A stretch of 64,000 nucleotides of DNA from Clostridiales bacterium (lineage in GTDB: Bacteria; Bacillota; Clostridia; Oscillospirales; Ruminococcaceae), in the NCBI GenBank assembly GCA_003150405.1, contig QAMM01000010.1, positions 62,001 to 126,000 on the forward strand. The letters run 5' to 3'. The notes under the pieces were generated by a model that worked only from the letters and a program-made list of their open reading frames with translations, did no database searches and was not told the origin of the DNA. Shown in pieces: positions 52,894 to 62,320 of the stretch (its first letter is position 1; every line of letters starts with the position of its first letter). The translations under genes were made by a program, and so were the position numbers.

Positions 52894-55614
52894 ATGGCAG
52901 AGCAAAACAACGGCAGTAGGGCGGCAACCTGTACGGCCGAAAAGTTTGATGTATATGGCATGACCTGTTCCGCCTGTTCCGCGGCAGTGGAACGTGCGGT
53001 GAAAAAGCTGGATGGCGTTGAGGAGGTGCAGGTCAACCTCCTTGCAAACAACATGAACGTAAAATACGCCCCGGACAAGGTCAGCGAAGCCGATGTGATG
53101 AAAGCGGTTGAGCACGCTGGCTACCGTGTGGCGTCGCATGAAACCGCTTCCGCCGCAGCTAGGCGGCCAGAGCAGCCGCGCGGCGCATACATGGAAAACG
53201 AGCTGCGCTCGATGAAGCGTCGACTAATTCTATCAATTCTTTTCTTGGTGCCATTATTCTACATTTCCATGGGGCACATGATGGGCGCGCCGCTCCCCTC
53301 TATTTTTCACGGCAACCAAAACGCCCTGACCTTTGCCTTTACCCAGTTTTTACTGGTACTCCCCATTGTACTCATCAACTATACCTATTTTACCCACGGC
53401 ATCAAGGCGTTGTTTCACCGAGCGCCCAACATGGATTCCCTAATCGCCATTGGTTCCGGGGCGGCGCTGATCTATGGCGTTTTCGCCATCTACCGAATTG
53501 GATACGGGCTGGGTCATGGCATGGACACGCTGGTTGCCCAGTACAGCATGGACCTGTACTTTGAATCCTCGGGTATGATTTTAACCCTTATCACGGTTGG
53601 AAAGTACTTGGAGACCCGCTCCAAGGGCAAAACCTCGCAGGCCATTGCCAAGCTCATCGACCTGGCGCCCAAGACGGCTCTGGTCGTCCGTAACGGGACT
53701 GAGGTGGAAATTCCGGTCGAAGAGGTGCAGGTCGGCGATCTTATTGCGGTCAAACCGGGCGCCTCCATCCCGGTGGACGGCGTGCTCGTCGAGGGCAGTT
53801 CGGCGGTGGATGAATCGGCGCTGACCGGCGAATCCATCCCGGTGGAAAAAAATCCCGGCGACAAGGTCATGGCCGCGGCCATCAACAAAACCGGCTATTT
53901 CCGCTTTGAGGCCTCCCGCGTGGGAGACGACACGACTCTGGCGCAGATCATCCGGCTGGTGGAGGATGCAAGTGCCTCCAAAGCGCCGATTGCCAAGCTC
54001 GCCGATAAGGTCAGCCGCATCTTTGTTCCAACCGTTATTGGCCTTGCGCTGTTGAGCGCCATCGTCTGGCTGTTTGTGGGCGAGACCTTTGAATTCGCCC
54101 TTGCCACCGCCATTTCGGTGCTGGTTATCTCCTGCCCCTGTGCGCTTGGCCTTGCGACGCCGACCGCCATCATGGTCGGCACCGGAAAAGGGGCCGAAAA
54201 CGGCATTCTCATCAAATCGGCCGAAGCGCTGGAAACCGCCCACACCATTGATACCGTTGTTCTGGATAAGACCGGCACCATCACCGAGGGCAAACCGCAG
54301 GTGACCGACCTGCTGCCTTCGAACGGTGTTTCAGCCCGCGCGCTGTTGGAAATTGCCGCCTCGCTGGAGGCGCAGAGCGAACACCCGCTCGCTTCCGCCA
54401 TTTTGGAACGCGCCGAAGCCGAGGGGATCTCCCCCCGCGCGGCGGAGCAATTCGAGGCGATTTCCGGATTTGGTCTGCGCGCAGTGCTGGACGGCGCCGC
54501 CTACTTCGCAGGCAACCTGCGGCTGATGGAGCGCCAAGGCATTGATGTTTCCGCCGTTTCCGGCGACGCGGGCCGCCTTGCAGACGAGGGCAAAACACCG
54601 CTTTACTTTGCAGATGAAAAACACCTGCTCGGCATCATCGCCGCGGCGGATGTTATAAAAGAAACAAGTGGCGCGGCCATCCGTGCCTTTGAAAAATTGG
54701 GTATCCGGGTGGTTATGCTGACCGGGGACAACAAAAAGACGGCAGCAGCCATCCAGAAGGCGCTCGGCATTGATGAGGCCATTGCCGAAGTGCTGCCGCA
54801 GGACAAAGAGCAGGAAATTCGGCGGTTGCAGGAATCCGGCCGGAAGGTCGCCATGATTGGCGACGGCATCAATGACGCGCCCGCCCTGGCGCGGGCCGAC
54901 GTAGGCATTGCCATTGGGGCCGGAACCGACATTGCCATTGAAGCAGCGGACATCGTACTCATGAAAAGCGACCTGATGGATGCCGTCGCAGCGGTAGAGC
55001 TTTCCAAGGCGACAATCCGCAACATCAAGGAAAACCTGTTCTGGGCCTTTATTTACAACATTATCGGCATTCCGCTGGCGGCGGGAGTGTTCTATCCTCT
55101 GCTGGGCTGGCGGTTAAACCCCATGTTCGCGGCAGCCGCCATGAGCTTGAGCTCGGTCTGCGTGGTCACCAATGCCCTGCGGTTACGGTTCTTCCGCTCC
55201 CGTTACCGGAATAAAACCTCAGTCAGCGGCAGTTCAGCTTCAGGTTCATCCGTATCGTCCCATTCGGAAACAGCCAGTATCAGTCCGACCGCAGAAGGTG
55301 CACTTGCTGCCAAAGCAGTCCCTGCGCCGGAGGCAAAAACGGTGTCCACAAATCATTCAAAGAACCCAACCGCCCATTCCTGCGGCAACAATAAGGAGGA
55401 AAATTCTATGAAAAAAATCATCAATGTAGAAGGCATGTCCTGCGCACACTGTTCTGCACGGGTCGAAAAGGCACTTGCGGCGGTAGCAGGAGTTACTTCA
55501 GCCCAAGTTGACCTTGAAGCAAAAATCGCTTCGGTCACCTGTGAGGGCGTCAGCGACGAGCAGCTCAAAGCCGCCGTTGAGGATGCGGGCTACGAAGTAG
55601 CCGGAATCCGGTAA
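52894..55614 (+). CDS. copA: Copper-exporting P1B ATPase with C-terminal CopZ-like domain
   Basis: A 906-residue membrane ATPase that pumps Cu+ out of the cell. The N-terminal metal-binding domain has GMTCSACS; the membrane CPC motif is in ISCPCALGLATPT, the phosphorylated Asp in LDKTGTITEGK, and the hinge in GDGINDAPALARADVG. After the last helices a Ser/Ala-rich linker of about 70 residues leads to a second metal-binding domain (NVEGMSCAHCSARVEKAL). That domain equals a complete CopZ chaperone and carries its own start signals. The ATG at 52894 is preferred to an upstream GTG because GAGGTGAG is then properly spaced. Confidence 0.95.
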   Translation: MAEQNNGSRAATCTAEKFDVYGMTCSACSAAVERAVKKLDGVEEVQVNLLANNMNVKYAPDKVSEADVMKAVEHAGYRVASHETASAAARRPEQPRGAYMENELRSMKRRLILSILFLVPLFYISMGHMMGAPLPSIFHGNQNALTFAFTQFLLVLPIVLINYTYFTHGIKALFHRAPNMDSLIAIGSGAALIYGVFAIYRIGYGLGHGMDTLVAQYSMDLYFESSGMILTLITVGKYLETRSKGKTSQAIAKLIDLAPKTALVVRNGTEVEIPVEEVQVGDLIAVKPGASIPVDGVLVEGSSAVDESALTGESIPVEKNPGDKVMAAAINKTGYFRFEASRVGDDTTLAQIIRLVEDASASKAPIAKLADKVSRIFVPTVIGLALLSAIVWLFVGETFEFALATAISVLVISCPCALGLATPTAIMVGTGKGAENGILIKSAEALETAHTIDTVVLDKTGTITEGKPQVTDLLPSNGVSARALLEIAASLEAQSEHPLASAILERAEAEGISPRAAEQFEAISGFGLRAVLDGAAYFAGNLRLMERQGIDVSAVSGDAGRLADEGKTPLYFADEKHLLGIIAAADVIKETSGAAIRAFEKLGIRVVMLTGDNKKTAAAIQKALGIDEAIAEVLPQDKEQEIRRLQESGRKVAMIGDGINDAPALARADVGIAIGAGTDIAIEAADIVLMKSDLMDAVAAVELSKATIRNIKENLFWAFIYNIIGIPLAAGVFYPLLGWRLNPMFAAAAMSLSSVCVVTNALRLRFFRSRYRNKTSVSGSSASGSSVSSHSETASISPTAEGALAAKAVPAPEAKTVSTNHSKNPTAHSCGNNKEENSMKKIINVEGMSCAHCSARVEKALAAVAGVTSAQVDLEAKIASVTCEGVSDEQLKAAVEDAGYEVAGIR
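55408..55614 (+). CDS. copZ: Probable free CopZ copper chaperone from an internal start
   Basis: In frame within the 3' end of copA. AAGGAGG at 55393-55399 lies 8 bases before the ATG at 55408, an ideal ribosome site. The product would be 68 residues with MSCAHC as the Cu+ site, the full length of CopZ-type chaperones. It would be made in addition to the fused form and would share its stop codon. Whether initiation occurs here is inferred from the sequence. Confidence 0.7.
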   Translation: MKKIINVEGMSCAHCSARVEKALAAVAGVTSAQVDLEAKIASVTCEGVSDEQLKAAVEDAGYEVAGIR

Positions 55615-55620
55615 GCCGCT

Positions 55621-55893
55621 ATGGTGGCGGATAAAGACACCGTGATGCGGCTGTTAAAGACCGCGTCCGGGCAGCTCACCGGCATTATGAAGATGGTTGA
55701 GGAGAACCGGTACTGCATCGACATTTCAAACCAGCTTTTGGCGACCGAATCTATTCTGCACAAGGCCAACAAGGAAGTGCTTAAGGCGCACATGGGGCAT
55801 TGTGTCAAAGAGGCGTTTGAATCCGGAGATAGCGAGAATGCAAACCGCAAGGTAGAGGAAATCATTAAACTGCTGGATAAACTGACCAAATAA
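55621..55893 (+). CDS. csoR: Copper-sensing transcriptional repressor CsoR
   Basis: A 90-residue helical repressor. Cu+ ligands Cys32, His57 and Cys61 have the same 25 and 4 residue spacing as in characterised CsoR proteins (YCIDI; AHMGHC). Apo-CsoR binds the operator and releases it when Cu+ binds. It is the last gene of the operon, six bases after copA, so the circuit is autoregulated. ATG at 55621 overlaps no clear strong Shine-Dalgarno, suggesting coupled translation. Confidence 0.95.
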   Translation: MVADKDTVMRLLKTASGQLTGIMKMVEENRYCIDISNQLLATESILHKANKEVLKAHMGHCVKEAFESGDSENANRKVEEIIKLLDKLTK

Positions 55894-55927
55894 AAACAGG
55901 CGGCCTTTCAAGGGGCCGCCTGTTTTA
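55892..55927 (+). terminator. Terminator of the copper operon
   Basis: AAAACAGGCGGCC ... GGCCGCCTGTTTT, right at the csoR stop. Confidence 0.93.
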
Positions 55928-56227
55928 TTGTATCGATTGAGTTTTTCCGGAGGTCATCTTCGATTGCTGCCGACTGCTCTTCCCTGACAACTGCTACTTA
56001 AGGGGAGTGAGAGTCATTTTTCAGCATAGGATGCATTCCGCTGCCTGCCCTTTTTCACCGTTATCAATACCGTTGGTTTGTTTAATACTATTATTAGTGT
56101 CCGTATTTGCAGCGGAAAGATGCACTGTCTCTGTAATATTCTTCCTGTTGATTTCAGAAATGGAACAACTGCCTATAATGGGCACCCCAACGGTTTCACT
56201 GGAACATCCTCTGCCCTTTGTCCAAAC
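55928..56227. other. Intergenic region
   Basis: About 300 bases between convergent units. I see no gene or RNA here. Confidence 0.5.
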
Positions 56228-56258
56228 AAATGCCCTGTGCTTTAAGCACAGGGCATTT
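56228..56258 (-). terminator. Terminator of the M23 peptidase gene
   Basis: AAATGCCCTGTGCTT / AAGCACAGGGCATTT, directly after the stop on the minus strand. Confidence 0.9.
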
Positions 56259-56266
56259 TCTCTGTT

Positions 56267-58048
56267 TTACAGATATCTTCTTGGATTTACTGTTTGACCG
56301 TTGACCCGGATTTCAAAATGGCAGTGGTTGCCAGAAGACCATCCGGTCGAGCCGACGGCCGCAATCGGTTGGCCCTGTGCTACAACCTGCCCCTGTGAAA
56401 CATACAGGTTACTCGCATGACCGTAAAGGGTGACGATGCCGTTGCCGTGATCAATCATAACGCACTTACCGTAACCGGAATACCAACGTGCAAGAATAAC
56501 AGTACCGCCTGCCGACGCGTAGATTGGATTACCGTAGCCGGAGGCGATGTCCATGCCCTTGTGGCCGGCGTGGCCAAATTCCTGACTGACATAGCCGGAC
56601 GGGCAGGGATTGATGAACATTCCACTTCCGGTTCCGGGAGCGAGCCCACCTCCGCTCGGAACAACAACTGTAGGCTCTGCACTGCCGACCGTAACATGCT
56701 TTTCAACCGGTTCTTTGGTTACAACCGAATCCAGCACCGTGCGGCCAACCTCAACGCCATTGACATATTCCACCGTTGCTGTTACTTGGCGGGTACCGTT
56801 TTCACCTTCCTGGGTGGTCACTTTGGTGCCTTTCAGGTATTTTTTATCCGAAACCTCTACGGTCTCATAGGGGATAGATTCCTCATAGGTCAGGGTACGG
56901 GAAACTTTAACCGACATAAACGGAACCGAGCCCTGCAGTTTGACGGTATCGCCCGGCATACAGTTTTCCAGAATCCCCGGATTAAGGGCGACCAGCTCAT
57001 TGAGCGAAATGTTGTTATCCTGTGCAATTTCATAAGGAGTATCGCCCGACTGAATGGTGTAGGTGCGCTCCTCCTGCTTCTGAGAGGTAACCATATCAAT
57101 CAGTTCATTCGTGTCCACCACACTGGAAGCAAGGTAGAGGCCCGGGCGGAAATCATAAGGCTGTTCAAACTCAACCGTTTCATTGGAGGAATCCGAACGG
57201 TAAGCATCCAAAATGCTTTCCAGCGCCTCGGTCAAGGCTTCCGGATCCTGAACGGCGCCGTAGAATTGGTCGCCGATATAGAAGCCCTGCGCCTCAATGA
57301 TATCAAGGTTGGACAGGCGGATCATATTGTCCGCAAGAGCTTCATCGTCTAAAATTTCGTTTTTGCTGACCAGAGAAACGCTGTACTGCGGGATAATGTC
57401 AATAACATCCTCCCCTTCTACATAGACAATACGCTGCTGCATTTTCTGCTCAGCGCTTTCAAAAACCGTTTCATCCTGAATATAGCCTACAGGCTGGCCG
57501 TTGTAGCTGACCTGTACCGCAAAGGTAAGGTTTTGTGTAAACACAACCACCATAATCAAAATGGTGACCATCACGCAGGGGAGTACATAATTCAGGCCGC
57601 GGTGAATCAGCCTGCGGTTGTTCGACGCACCCTCCAGAATGGTTTTGACCGAAACAGTAAAGCCGTGCAGTTTACCCTGCCGTTCAGCGGCCATATAATA
57701 GTTGCGCTGGATAAGGTAAAACCCGCGGCGAATAATAAACAGCGGCGTTTTGAAACCGCGGAGAATCTCGTTCCAAAAGCTGCGGCAGGACGCGCCAAAC
57801 GCTCCAAGCTGCGGACCGAGCTTACGGCGCAAAAATTGCCCAAACCGTTTGCACCGGCGCATGACACCCTTTATGGTGAGCGCACAAATTCGGAACGTGG
57901 TGTTAAACAAAGGCTCCATATAATTATAATAAAACTCCGAACAAGCGGGCATCCACGCGGAAACAAGATTACGGGATGATGTTCTGTCCGGGCGCTGCTC
58001 TGGCTTAGCTGTCTGTTCCGTTTTCTTTTTGACAAAACGGAATGCCAT
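56267..58048 (-). CDS. M23 peptidase with LysM and G5 domains
   Basis: A 593-residue membrane-anchored cell-wall hydrolase. A long basic cytosolic N-terminus (150 residues) precedes one transmembrane helix (LPCVMVTILIMVVVFTQNL). Outside are a linker region, a LysM domain (YTIQSGDTPYEIAQDNNISLNELVALNP, about 332-375), a G5 domain (ESIPYETVEVSDKKYLKGTKV, about 390-465) and the M23 domain with zinc motifs HKGMD and HCHFEI. It probably cleaves peptidoglycan cross-bridges during growth. The N-terminal cytosolic extension is unusually long. Confidence 0.93.
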   Translation of the reverse strand: MAFRFVKKKTEQTAKPEQRPDRTSSRNLVSAWMPACSEFYYNYMEPLFNTTFRICALTIKGVMRRCKRFGQFLRRKLGPQLGAFGASCRSFWNEILRGFKTPLFIIRRGFYLIQRNYYMAAERQGKLHGFTVSVKTILEGASNNRRLIHRGLNYVLPCVMVTILIMVVVFTQNLTFAVQVSYNGQPVGYIQDETVFESAEQKMQQRIVYVEGEDVIDIIPQYSVSLVSKNEILDDEALADNMIRLSNLDIIEAQGFYIGDQFYGAVQDPEALTEALESILDAYRSDSSNETVEFEQPYDFRPGLYLASSVVDTNELIDMVTSQKQEERTYTIQSGDTPYEIAQDNNISLNELVALNPGILENCMPGDTVKLQGSVPFMSVKVSRTLTYEESIPYETVEVSDKKYLKGTKVTTQEGENGTRQVTATVEYVNGVEVGRTVLDSVVTKEPVEKHVTVGSAEPTVVVPSGGGLAPGTGSGMFINPCPSGYVSQEFGHAGHKGMDIASGYGNPIYASAGGTVILARWYSGYGKCVMIDHGNGIVTLYGHASNLYVSQGQVVAQGQPIAAVGSTGWSSGNHCHFEIRVNGQTVNPRRYL

Positions 58049-58198
58049 TTTGCAACACTTCCTTTCTTCCCATCACAAATTGTAATAGTTACAAATTAGT
58101 TACAACATATTCTATTATACCCAAAACACATAAAAATGCAACCCCCTAAGCAAAAAAAGCGCCCCTATTTTCGACAATATTGCTGCATCCTGCATAAA

Positions 58199-58243
58199 AA
58201 CAACCCCCGGATCCTGTCGGTTTCACAAAATCCGGGGGCTGTT
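58199..58243 (-). terminator. Terminator of luxS
   Basis: On the minus strand AACAGCCCCCGGAT...ATCCGGGGGTTGTTTTT. Confidence 0.88.
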
Positions 58244-58267
58244 TCATTGTTTCTATTTTGTTACCAA

Positions 58268-58735
58268 TTACCCTTTGTAATCGTAAGAAAGGCGTTCCAC
58301 TGGGTAACCCTTCAGCACATCTGCAATGGCGGCAACGTCGCGCTTGGCGGCGGCAAGGTCATGTTCCTTGTAATTGCCGCACTCCTTGGAGCTGGCGGTG
58401 CCGGGGATTTCGCCTTCAAACCCCTGAATAAAGCGCATGGCGTCATAGGTGAGCTGAATGGCAGTCTCATGCGGCATATTGCGAGTGAGCAGGTAAAAAC
58501 CGGTACGGCAGCCCATAGGGCCTACGTAGATGATATTATCTTTCCACGCGGTATTGCGCGCATAGGTGGCAAACAGATGCTCAATGGTGTGCATGCCCGG
58601 TACATCCAGGTAATCTCCCTGGTTGGGGAGCTTCATGCGGATGTCGTAGGTGACAACATCCCCGTCGATGCGGGAAATATACATACCGAGACCAAGCACA
58701 TCATGATCCACGGTAAAACTGGCGATTTTCTCCAT
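58268..58735 (-). CDS. luxS: S-ribosylhomocysteine lyase
   Basis: A 155-residue metalloenzyme of typical length. Metal ligands are His49 and His53 (HTIEH) and Cys119 (KECGNY), with Glu52 and Cys76 (MGCRTGF) as catalytic residues. It splits S-ribosylhomocysteine to homocysteine and DPD, the precursor of autoinducer-2. It works downstream of MtnN (encoded at 3633). AGAAGGAG precedes the ATG. It stands alone between the amino-acid transporter and the cell-wall peptidase. Confidence 0.97.
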   Translation of the reverse strand: MEKIASFTVDHDVLGLGMYISRIDGDVVTYDIRMKLPNQGDYLDVPGMHTIEHLFATYARNTAWKDNIIYVGPMGCRTGFYLLTRNMPHETAIQLTYDAMRFIQGFEGEIPGTASSKECGNYKEHDLAAAKRDVAAIADVLKGYPVERLSYDYKG

Positions 58736-58870
58736 AACAATTCTCCTTCTCCGAAGATGATAACGGCAGATTCCCGTGCCGTCCGGTACAAGGCCCCACC
58801 CAAATGCAGCTACACAGTTTTGGACTAGCTGCGGCGGCCTGGGAACGCCCGCCAGGAGTTTTGGGCCAAT

Positions 58871-59593
58871 TTACAGCACTTTGGAAAGAAAGTCCTGCAA
58901 GCGCGGATTTTTCGGATTTGAAAAGAACTCATCCGGCGCATTCTGCTCCATAATAGTCCCCTCATCCATAAAGAGGACACGGGTCGCAACCTCGCGGGCA
59001 AAGCCCATCTCGTGGGTGACCACCACCATGGTCATACCGTCCGCGGCAAGCTCCTTCATTAAGCCCAGCACCTCTCCAACCATTTCCGGGTCCAGCGCAG
59101 AGGTCGGCTCGTCAAACAACATAACGTCCGGATTCATGGCAAGCGCACGGACAATGGCAATGCGCTGCTTCTGGCCGCCGGAAATCATGGAAGGATAGGC
59201 GCCCGCCTTGTCGGCAAGGCCAATGCGCTCCAGTAGCCGCATAGCGTTCTGCTCGGCCTCTTCTTTGGACATCAGTTTGAGCTTGACCGGCGCAAGGGTA
59301 ATGTTCTGGAGCACCGTCAAATGCGGAAACAGATTGAAGTGCTGGAACACCATCCCCATTTTTTGGCGGAGCTTGTTGACGTCCACTTTGGGTGCGTTGA
59401 TTTGGCTGCCTTCAAACCAGATTTCACCCGATGTCGGGATCTCCAGCAGATTAAGGCAGCGCAGGAAGGTGGATTTACCAGAGCCGGACGGCCCTACCAC
59501 AACAACCTTTTCCCCTTTTTCAATGTGCTCAGAGATGTTGTCGAGCACAACATGGTCACCAAATGCCTTGGTGAGATTTTTAACCTCGATCAC
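58871..59593 (-). CDS. Polar amino-acid ABC transporter ATPase
   Basis: A 240-residue ATPase, the family norm, when started at the GTG at 59593 ([16 protein letters not shown]). Walker [10 protein letters not shown], signature [16 protein letters not shown], Walker [13 protein letters not shown] and the switch His in VVTHEMGFA are all intact. A much longer upstream frame overlaps the permease and is not used. GGAGG lies 10 bases before the GTG, and the gene overlaps the permease by 14 bases. It powers uptake with the permease and binding protein encoded upstream. Confidence 0.94.
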   Translation of the reverse strand: MIEVKNLTKAFGDHVVLDNISEHIEKGEKVVVVGPSGSGKSTFLRCLNLLEIPTSGEIWFEGSQINAPKVDVNKLRQKMGMVFQHFNLFPHLTVLQNITLAPVKLKLMSKEEAEQNAMRLLERIGLADKAGAYPSMISGGQKQRIAIVRALAMNPDVMLFDEPTSALDPEMVGEVLGLMKELAADGMTMVVVTHEMGFAREVATRVLFMDEGTIMEQNAPDEFFSNPKNPRLQDFLSKVL

Positions 59594-60332
59594 TGCGAGC
59601 CAGCCTCCTTTCCGCCTTCCTGAGCAGCCAGGATAAGCCCATGACAAGGATAAAGTACACAACCGCCACCGAAATGAGGGAGAAAAACGCGTCAAAGGTA
59701 CGGCTGCGGACAATGTCGCCTGCACGGGTGAGGTCGACGACGGCAATGTAGCCGGCCACCGACGTTTCTTTTAACAGGGTGATAAACTCGTTGCCGAGCG
59801 CAGGCAGAATGCTTTTAACGGCCTGCGGCAGAACAATGCTCTTCATGGTCTGCCCCTGGGTCAGGCCGAGCGAACGGCCCGCCTCGGTCTGGCCGCGGTC
59901 AACCGCAAGGATGCCGCCGCGCACAATTTCCGAAACATAGGCGCCGGAATTGATGCCGAAAGACAAAATGGCAACCGCAACGGCCATTTCCGAAGGGGCG
60001 GAGGCAAAGACGAGGTAATACATAATCATGAGCTGCACCACCATAGGGGTACCGCGGATGACCGCCGTATAGACGGCACAAATACCGTTTGCAATTTTCA
60101 AACGCCCTGTCTGGGCATGATAGACCTTGATAACGGCAATGACAAGGCCGATGGCAATGCCGATAACAGCGGCAAACAATGCAATCAACAGCGTGTTACC
60201 AAGCCCGTTTAAAAAGGTCATGTACCGGTTGTCCTCAATAAAGGTCCGGTAGAAGTTGTAGGATAAACTGTCCAAAAACGCAGTGAAGTTGTACGCCAAA
60301 TCATCAAAGATATTCAGCGGAAGAATCGTCAT
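59580..60332 (-). CDS. Polar amino-acid ABC transporter permease
   Basis: A 250-residue HisM/GlnP-type permease with about five helices. [25 protein letters not shown] is the first core helix, and [34 protein letters not shown] is the EAA loop that docks the ATPase. The N-terminal 35 residues are an extra amphipathic extension. It probably forms a homodimer in the complex. Confidence 0.93.
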   Translation of the reverse strand: MTILPLNIFDDLAYNFTAFLDSLSYNFYRTFIEDNRYMTFLNGLGNTLLIALFAAVIGIAIGLVIAVIKVYHAQTGRLKIANGICAVYTAVIRGTPMVVQLMIMYYLVFASAPSEMAVAVAILSFGINSGAYVSEIVRGGILAVDRGQTEAGRSLGLTQGQTMKSIVLPQAVKSILPALGNEFITLLKETSVAGYIAVVDLTRAGDIVRSRTFDAFFSLISVAVVYFILVMGLSWLLRKAERRLARSDRG

Positions 60333-60395
60333 GGAATCACAAGCCTTTCACATCCTGCCCGCGGGGGACGAGGGGAAGAATAAAACAGCACAACA

Positions 60396-60423
60396 GCCCA
60401 GCGGACGGATTCATCCACTGGGC
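60396..60423 (-). terminator. Intra-operon terminator after the binding-protein gene
   Basis: On the minus strand GCCCAGTGGA...TCCGCTGGGC followed by a weak T-rich stretch (TGTTGTGCTGTTTTATT). A leaky stop here would favour the binding protein over the membrane parts. Confidence 0.6.
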
Positions 60424-60453
60424 ATAGTGTATTGCGGTTCAACAGCCGCTTGC

Positions 60454-61281
60454 TTAGATGGTGGAATGAGCGACAACGTACTCGTCAATTTTGCCTTCAT
60501 CAATGAGCTTCTGCAAGGTGTCGTTGATCACCTGGAGCAGTTCGTCATTGCCCTTTGCAACACAAATACCATAGGCTTCCGGTTCAGCGTCCTCTGCCTT
60601 TACGCATTTAAGGCCGGTGTTGTTGTTGACAATGGATTCGGCCGGGAGTTTATCAACAACAACCGCGTCGATACGGCCGTTGACCAGATCTTGGGAAGCC
60701 TCAATGGCATTTGCATACTGCTTGCATTCCGCATCGCTGCCCTCAAGGGAGCCGGTTACATGCTCGCCATTGTCATCCTCAGAACCGTTAACCGCTTCGG
60801 AAACCAGAATGTCGCCGGTGGTACCGAGCTGGACACCAATGGTTTTGCCGCCGAGGTCAGAAATGTTTTTGTAGTCTGCATCCTCTTTCATGATGATGTA
60901 CTGAACCGAGGTGTAGTACTCAATGGAGAAGTCAACCGACTCTTTACGTTCGTCGGTAATGGTAATGCCAGCCGCGCCGAACGCCGCTTTGCCGGACTGA
61001 ATGCCGCCAACAATGCTGTCAAACTTCACGTTTTCAACCTTCAGCTCAACGCCAAGGGCTTTTGCAATCTCCATGCCGATTTCAACGTCAACACCCATTG
61101 CGTTTTCGCCTTCCATGTACTCAAACGGCGGGAACGCTGCGTCGGTATACATAACAATAGAGCCGGAATTTTTAATGCTTTCAACCGACTGTTTGTCCGC
61201 TGCATTGTCGCAGCCGGCGAGCAGCACACTGCACATGCCGAGCGCGAGAACAGCAGCAACGAGTTTTTTCGCGAATTTCAT
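60454..61281 (-). CDS. Amino-acid ABC transporter substrate-binding lipoprotein
   Basis: A 275-residue lipoprotein. The signal peptide ends in the lipobox LAGC (Cys24). The mature part is an SBP_bac_3 fold: GSIVMYTDAAFPPFEYME, ALGVELKVENVKFDSIVGGIQSGK and DLGGKTIGVQLGTTGD. Ligand is probably a polar amino acid; which one is not clear. GGAGG precedes the ATG. It is the first gene of the transporter operon. Confidence 0.94.
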   Translation of the reverse strand: MKFAKKLVAAVLALGMCSVLLAGCDNAADKQSVESIKNSGSIVMYTDAAFPPFEYMEGENAMGVDVEIGMEIAKALGVELKVENVKFDSIVGGIQSGKAAFGAAGITITDERKESVDFSIEYYTSVQYIIMKEDADYKNISDLGGKTIGVQLGTTGDILVSEAVNGSEDDNGEHVTGSLEGSDAECKQYANAIEASQDLVNGRIDAVVVDKLPAESIVNNNTGLKCVKAEDAEPEAYGICVAKGNDELLQVINDTLQKLIDEGKIDEYVVAHSTI

Positions 61282-61314
61282 TTCTGTTCCTCCAATAATT
61301 TATTTGTTGCATTT

Positions 61315-61343
61315 ACTTTAGCACACTTTTTTGCCATTTGCAA
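61315..61343 (-). promoter_or_regulatory. Promoter of the amino-acid transporter operon
   Basis: TTGCAA, 17 bases, TAAAGT with TGn extension on the minus strand. Confidence 0.6.
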
Positions 61344-61438
61344 CTCATTTTGCAAGAATATTCACTTTTTTCTATATTTATTCATTCATAACCCCAGCTT
61401 ATCAGCAGAATTTATGCATATCGACTAATAATATACAA

Positions 61439-62314
61439 TTATTCATTTAAAATATGCAGTAAATCCGGTGGAAAGGGAGCTTGTACTAAAACCGGTTTTT
61501 CTGTCAGAGGCTGACGAAACTGCACCACGCCGCAGTGAAGCGCCTGCCGGCGGACAAACTCCATGCAGCCTCCATACAAAATGTCCCCGGCAAGCGGAAA
61601 GCCCAAATGGGAAAAATGCACCCGGATTTGATGGGTGCGCCCTGTTTCCAGCCGGATTTCAAGCAGGGTATGCCGGTTGCCGGTGCGCAGGGTGCGGTAC
61701 CGGGTAGCAGCGGTCTGTCCGGCAGGATCGACCTTGCGGAGGATGATGCTTTCCTCCGCCCGCGCAATCGGGAGGTTGATAATCCCCTCCGGCGGCGAAA
61801 CGATTCCCTCCGCCACAGCGTAATAAACTTTGTCCACTGCGCCGGACAGCGCGGCGGCCGCCACCGGGTGTTTGGCGACCACGCAGAGGCCGGAGGTGTC
61901 CTTATCCAAACGGTTGATGGGATGAAAGCTGCACCCCACCCCCTTCTCCCCGTACCGGGCGGCAAACAGATTCGCAAGGGTGTCCTCCCGGTGGCGGTGG
62001 GAGGGATGAACCGGCATGCCGGGTGGCTTGTCAAAGACGACAACGTCGGCATCCTCATAAAGGACGGGGGCTGCAAGCGCCGGATTCGGCACAAACCGGG
62101 GCATGACCTCCTCCAGCGTTACGGTAAGGCGGTCTCCCGTATACAGCAGGGTGGAAACCAGCCGTGTGACCGGCGTACCGTTCACAGCAAGACTGCCACG
62201 GCCCTGCTTCAGGCGGGACAGCGCCCGCCTGGAATAACCGTGGCAGTTCTTTAAGTAAGCAGATACCGAACACCCGCTGTAACGCCCCTCCACTGTGTAG
62301 GTGATGGTGCGCAT
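61439..62314 (-). CDS. RluA-family pseudouridine synthase
   Basis: A 291-residue RNA-modifying enzyme. Residues 10-80 look like an S4-type RNA-binding region (VSAYLKNCHGYSRRALSRLKQG). The catalytic Asp lies in HPINRLDKDTSGLCVVAK, and LETGRTHQIRVHFSHLGFPLAGD is the second family motif. It converts uridine to pseudouridine in rRNA or tRNA. It starts 6 bases after the ilvE stop, so they form an operon. Confidence 0.92.
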   Translation of the reverse strand: MRTITYTVEGRYSGCSVSAYLKNCHGYSRRALSRLKQGRGSLAVNGTPVTRLVSTLLYTGDRLTVTLEEVMPRFVPNPALAAPVLYEDADVVVFDKPPGMPVHPSHRHREDTLANLFAARYGEKGVGCSFHPINRLDKDTSGLCVVAKHPVAAAALSGAVDKVYYAVAEGIVSPPEGIINLPIARAEESIILRKVDPAGQTAATRYRTLRTGNRHTLLEIRLETGRTHQIRVHFSHLGFPLAGDILYGGCMEFVRRQALHCGVVQFRQPLTEKPVLVQAPFPPDLLHILNE

Positions 62315-62320
62315 AAAATC

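Noticed and set aside
59593..59746. Longer N-terminus for the amino-acid transporter ATPase
   Set aside because: The extra 51 residues overlap the permease frame and look like a shadow. The GTG start gives the normal family length and has a ribosome site.
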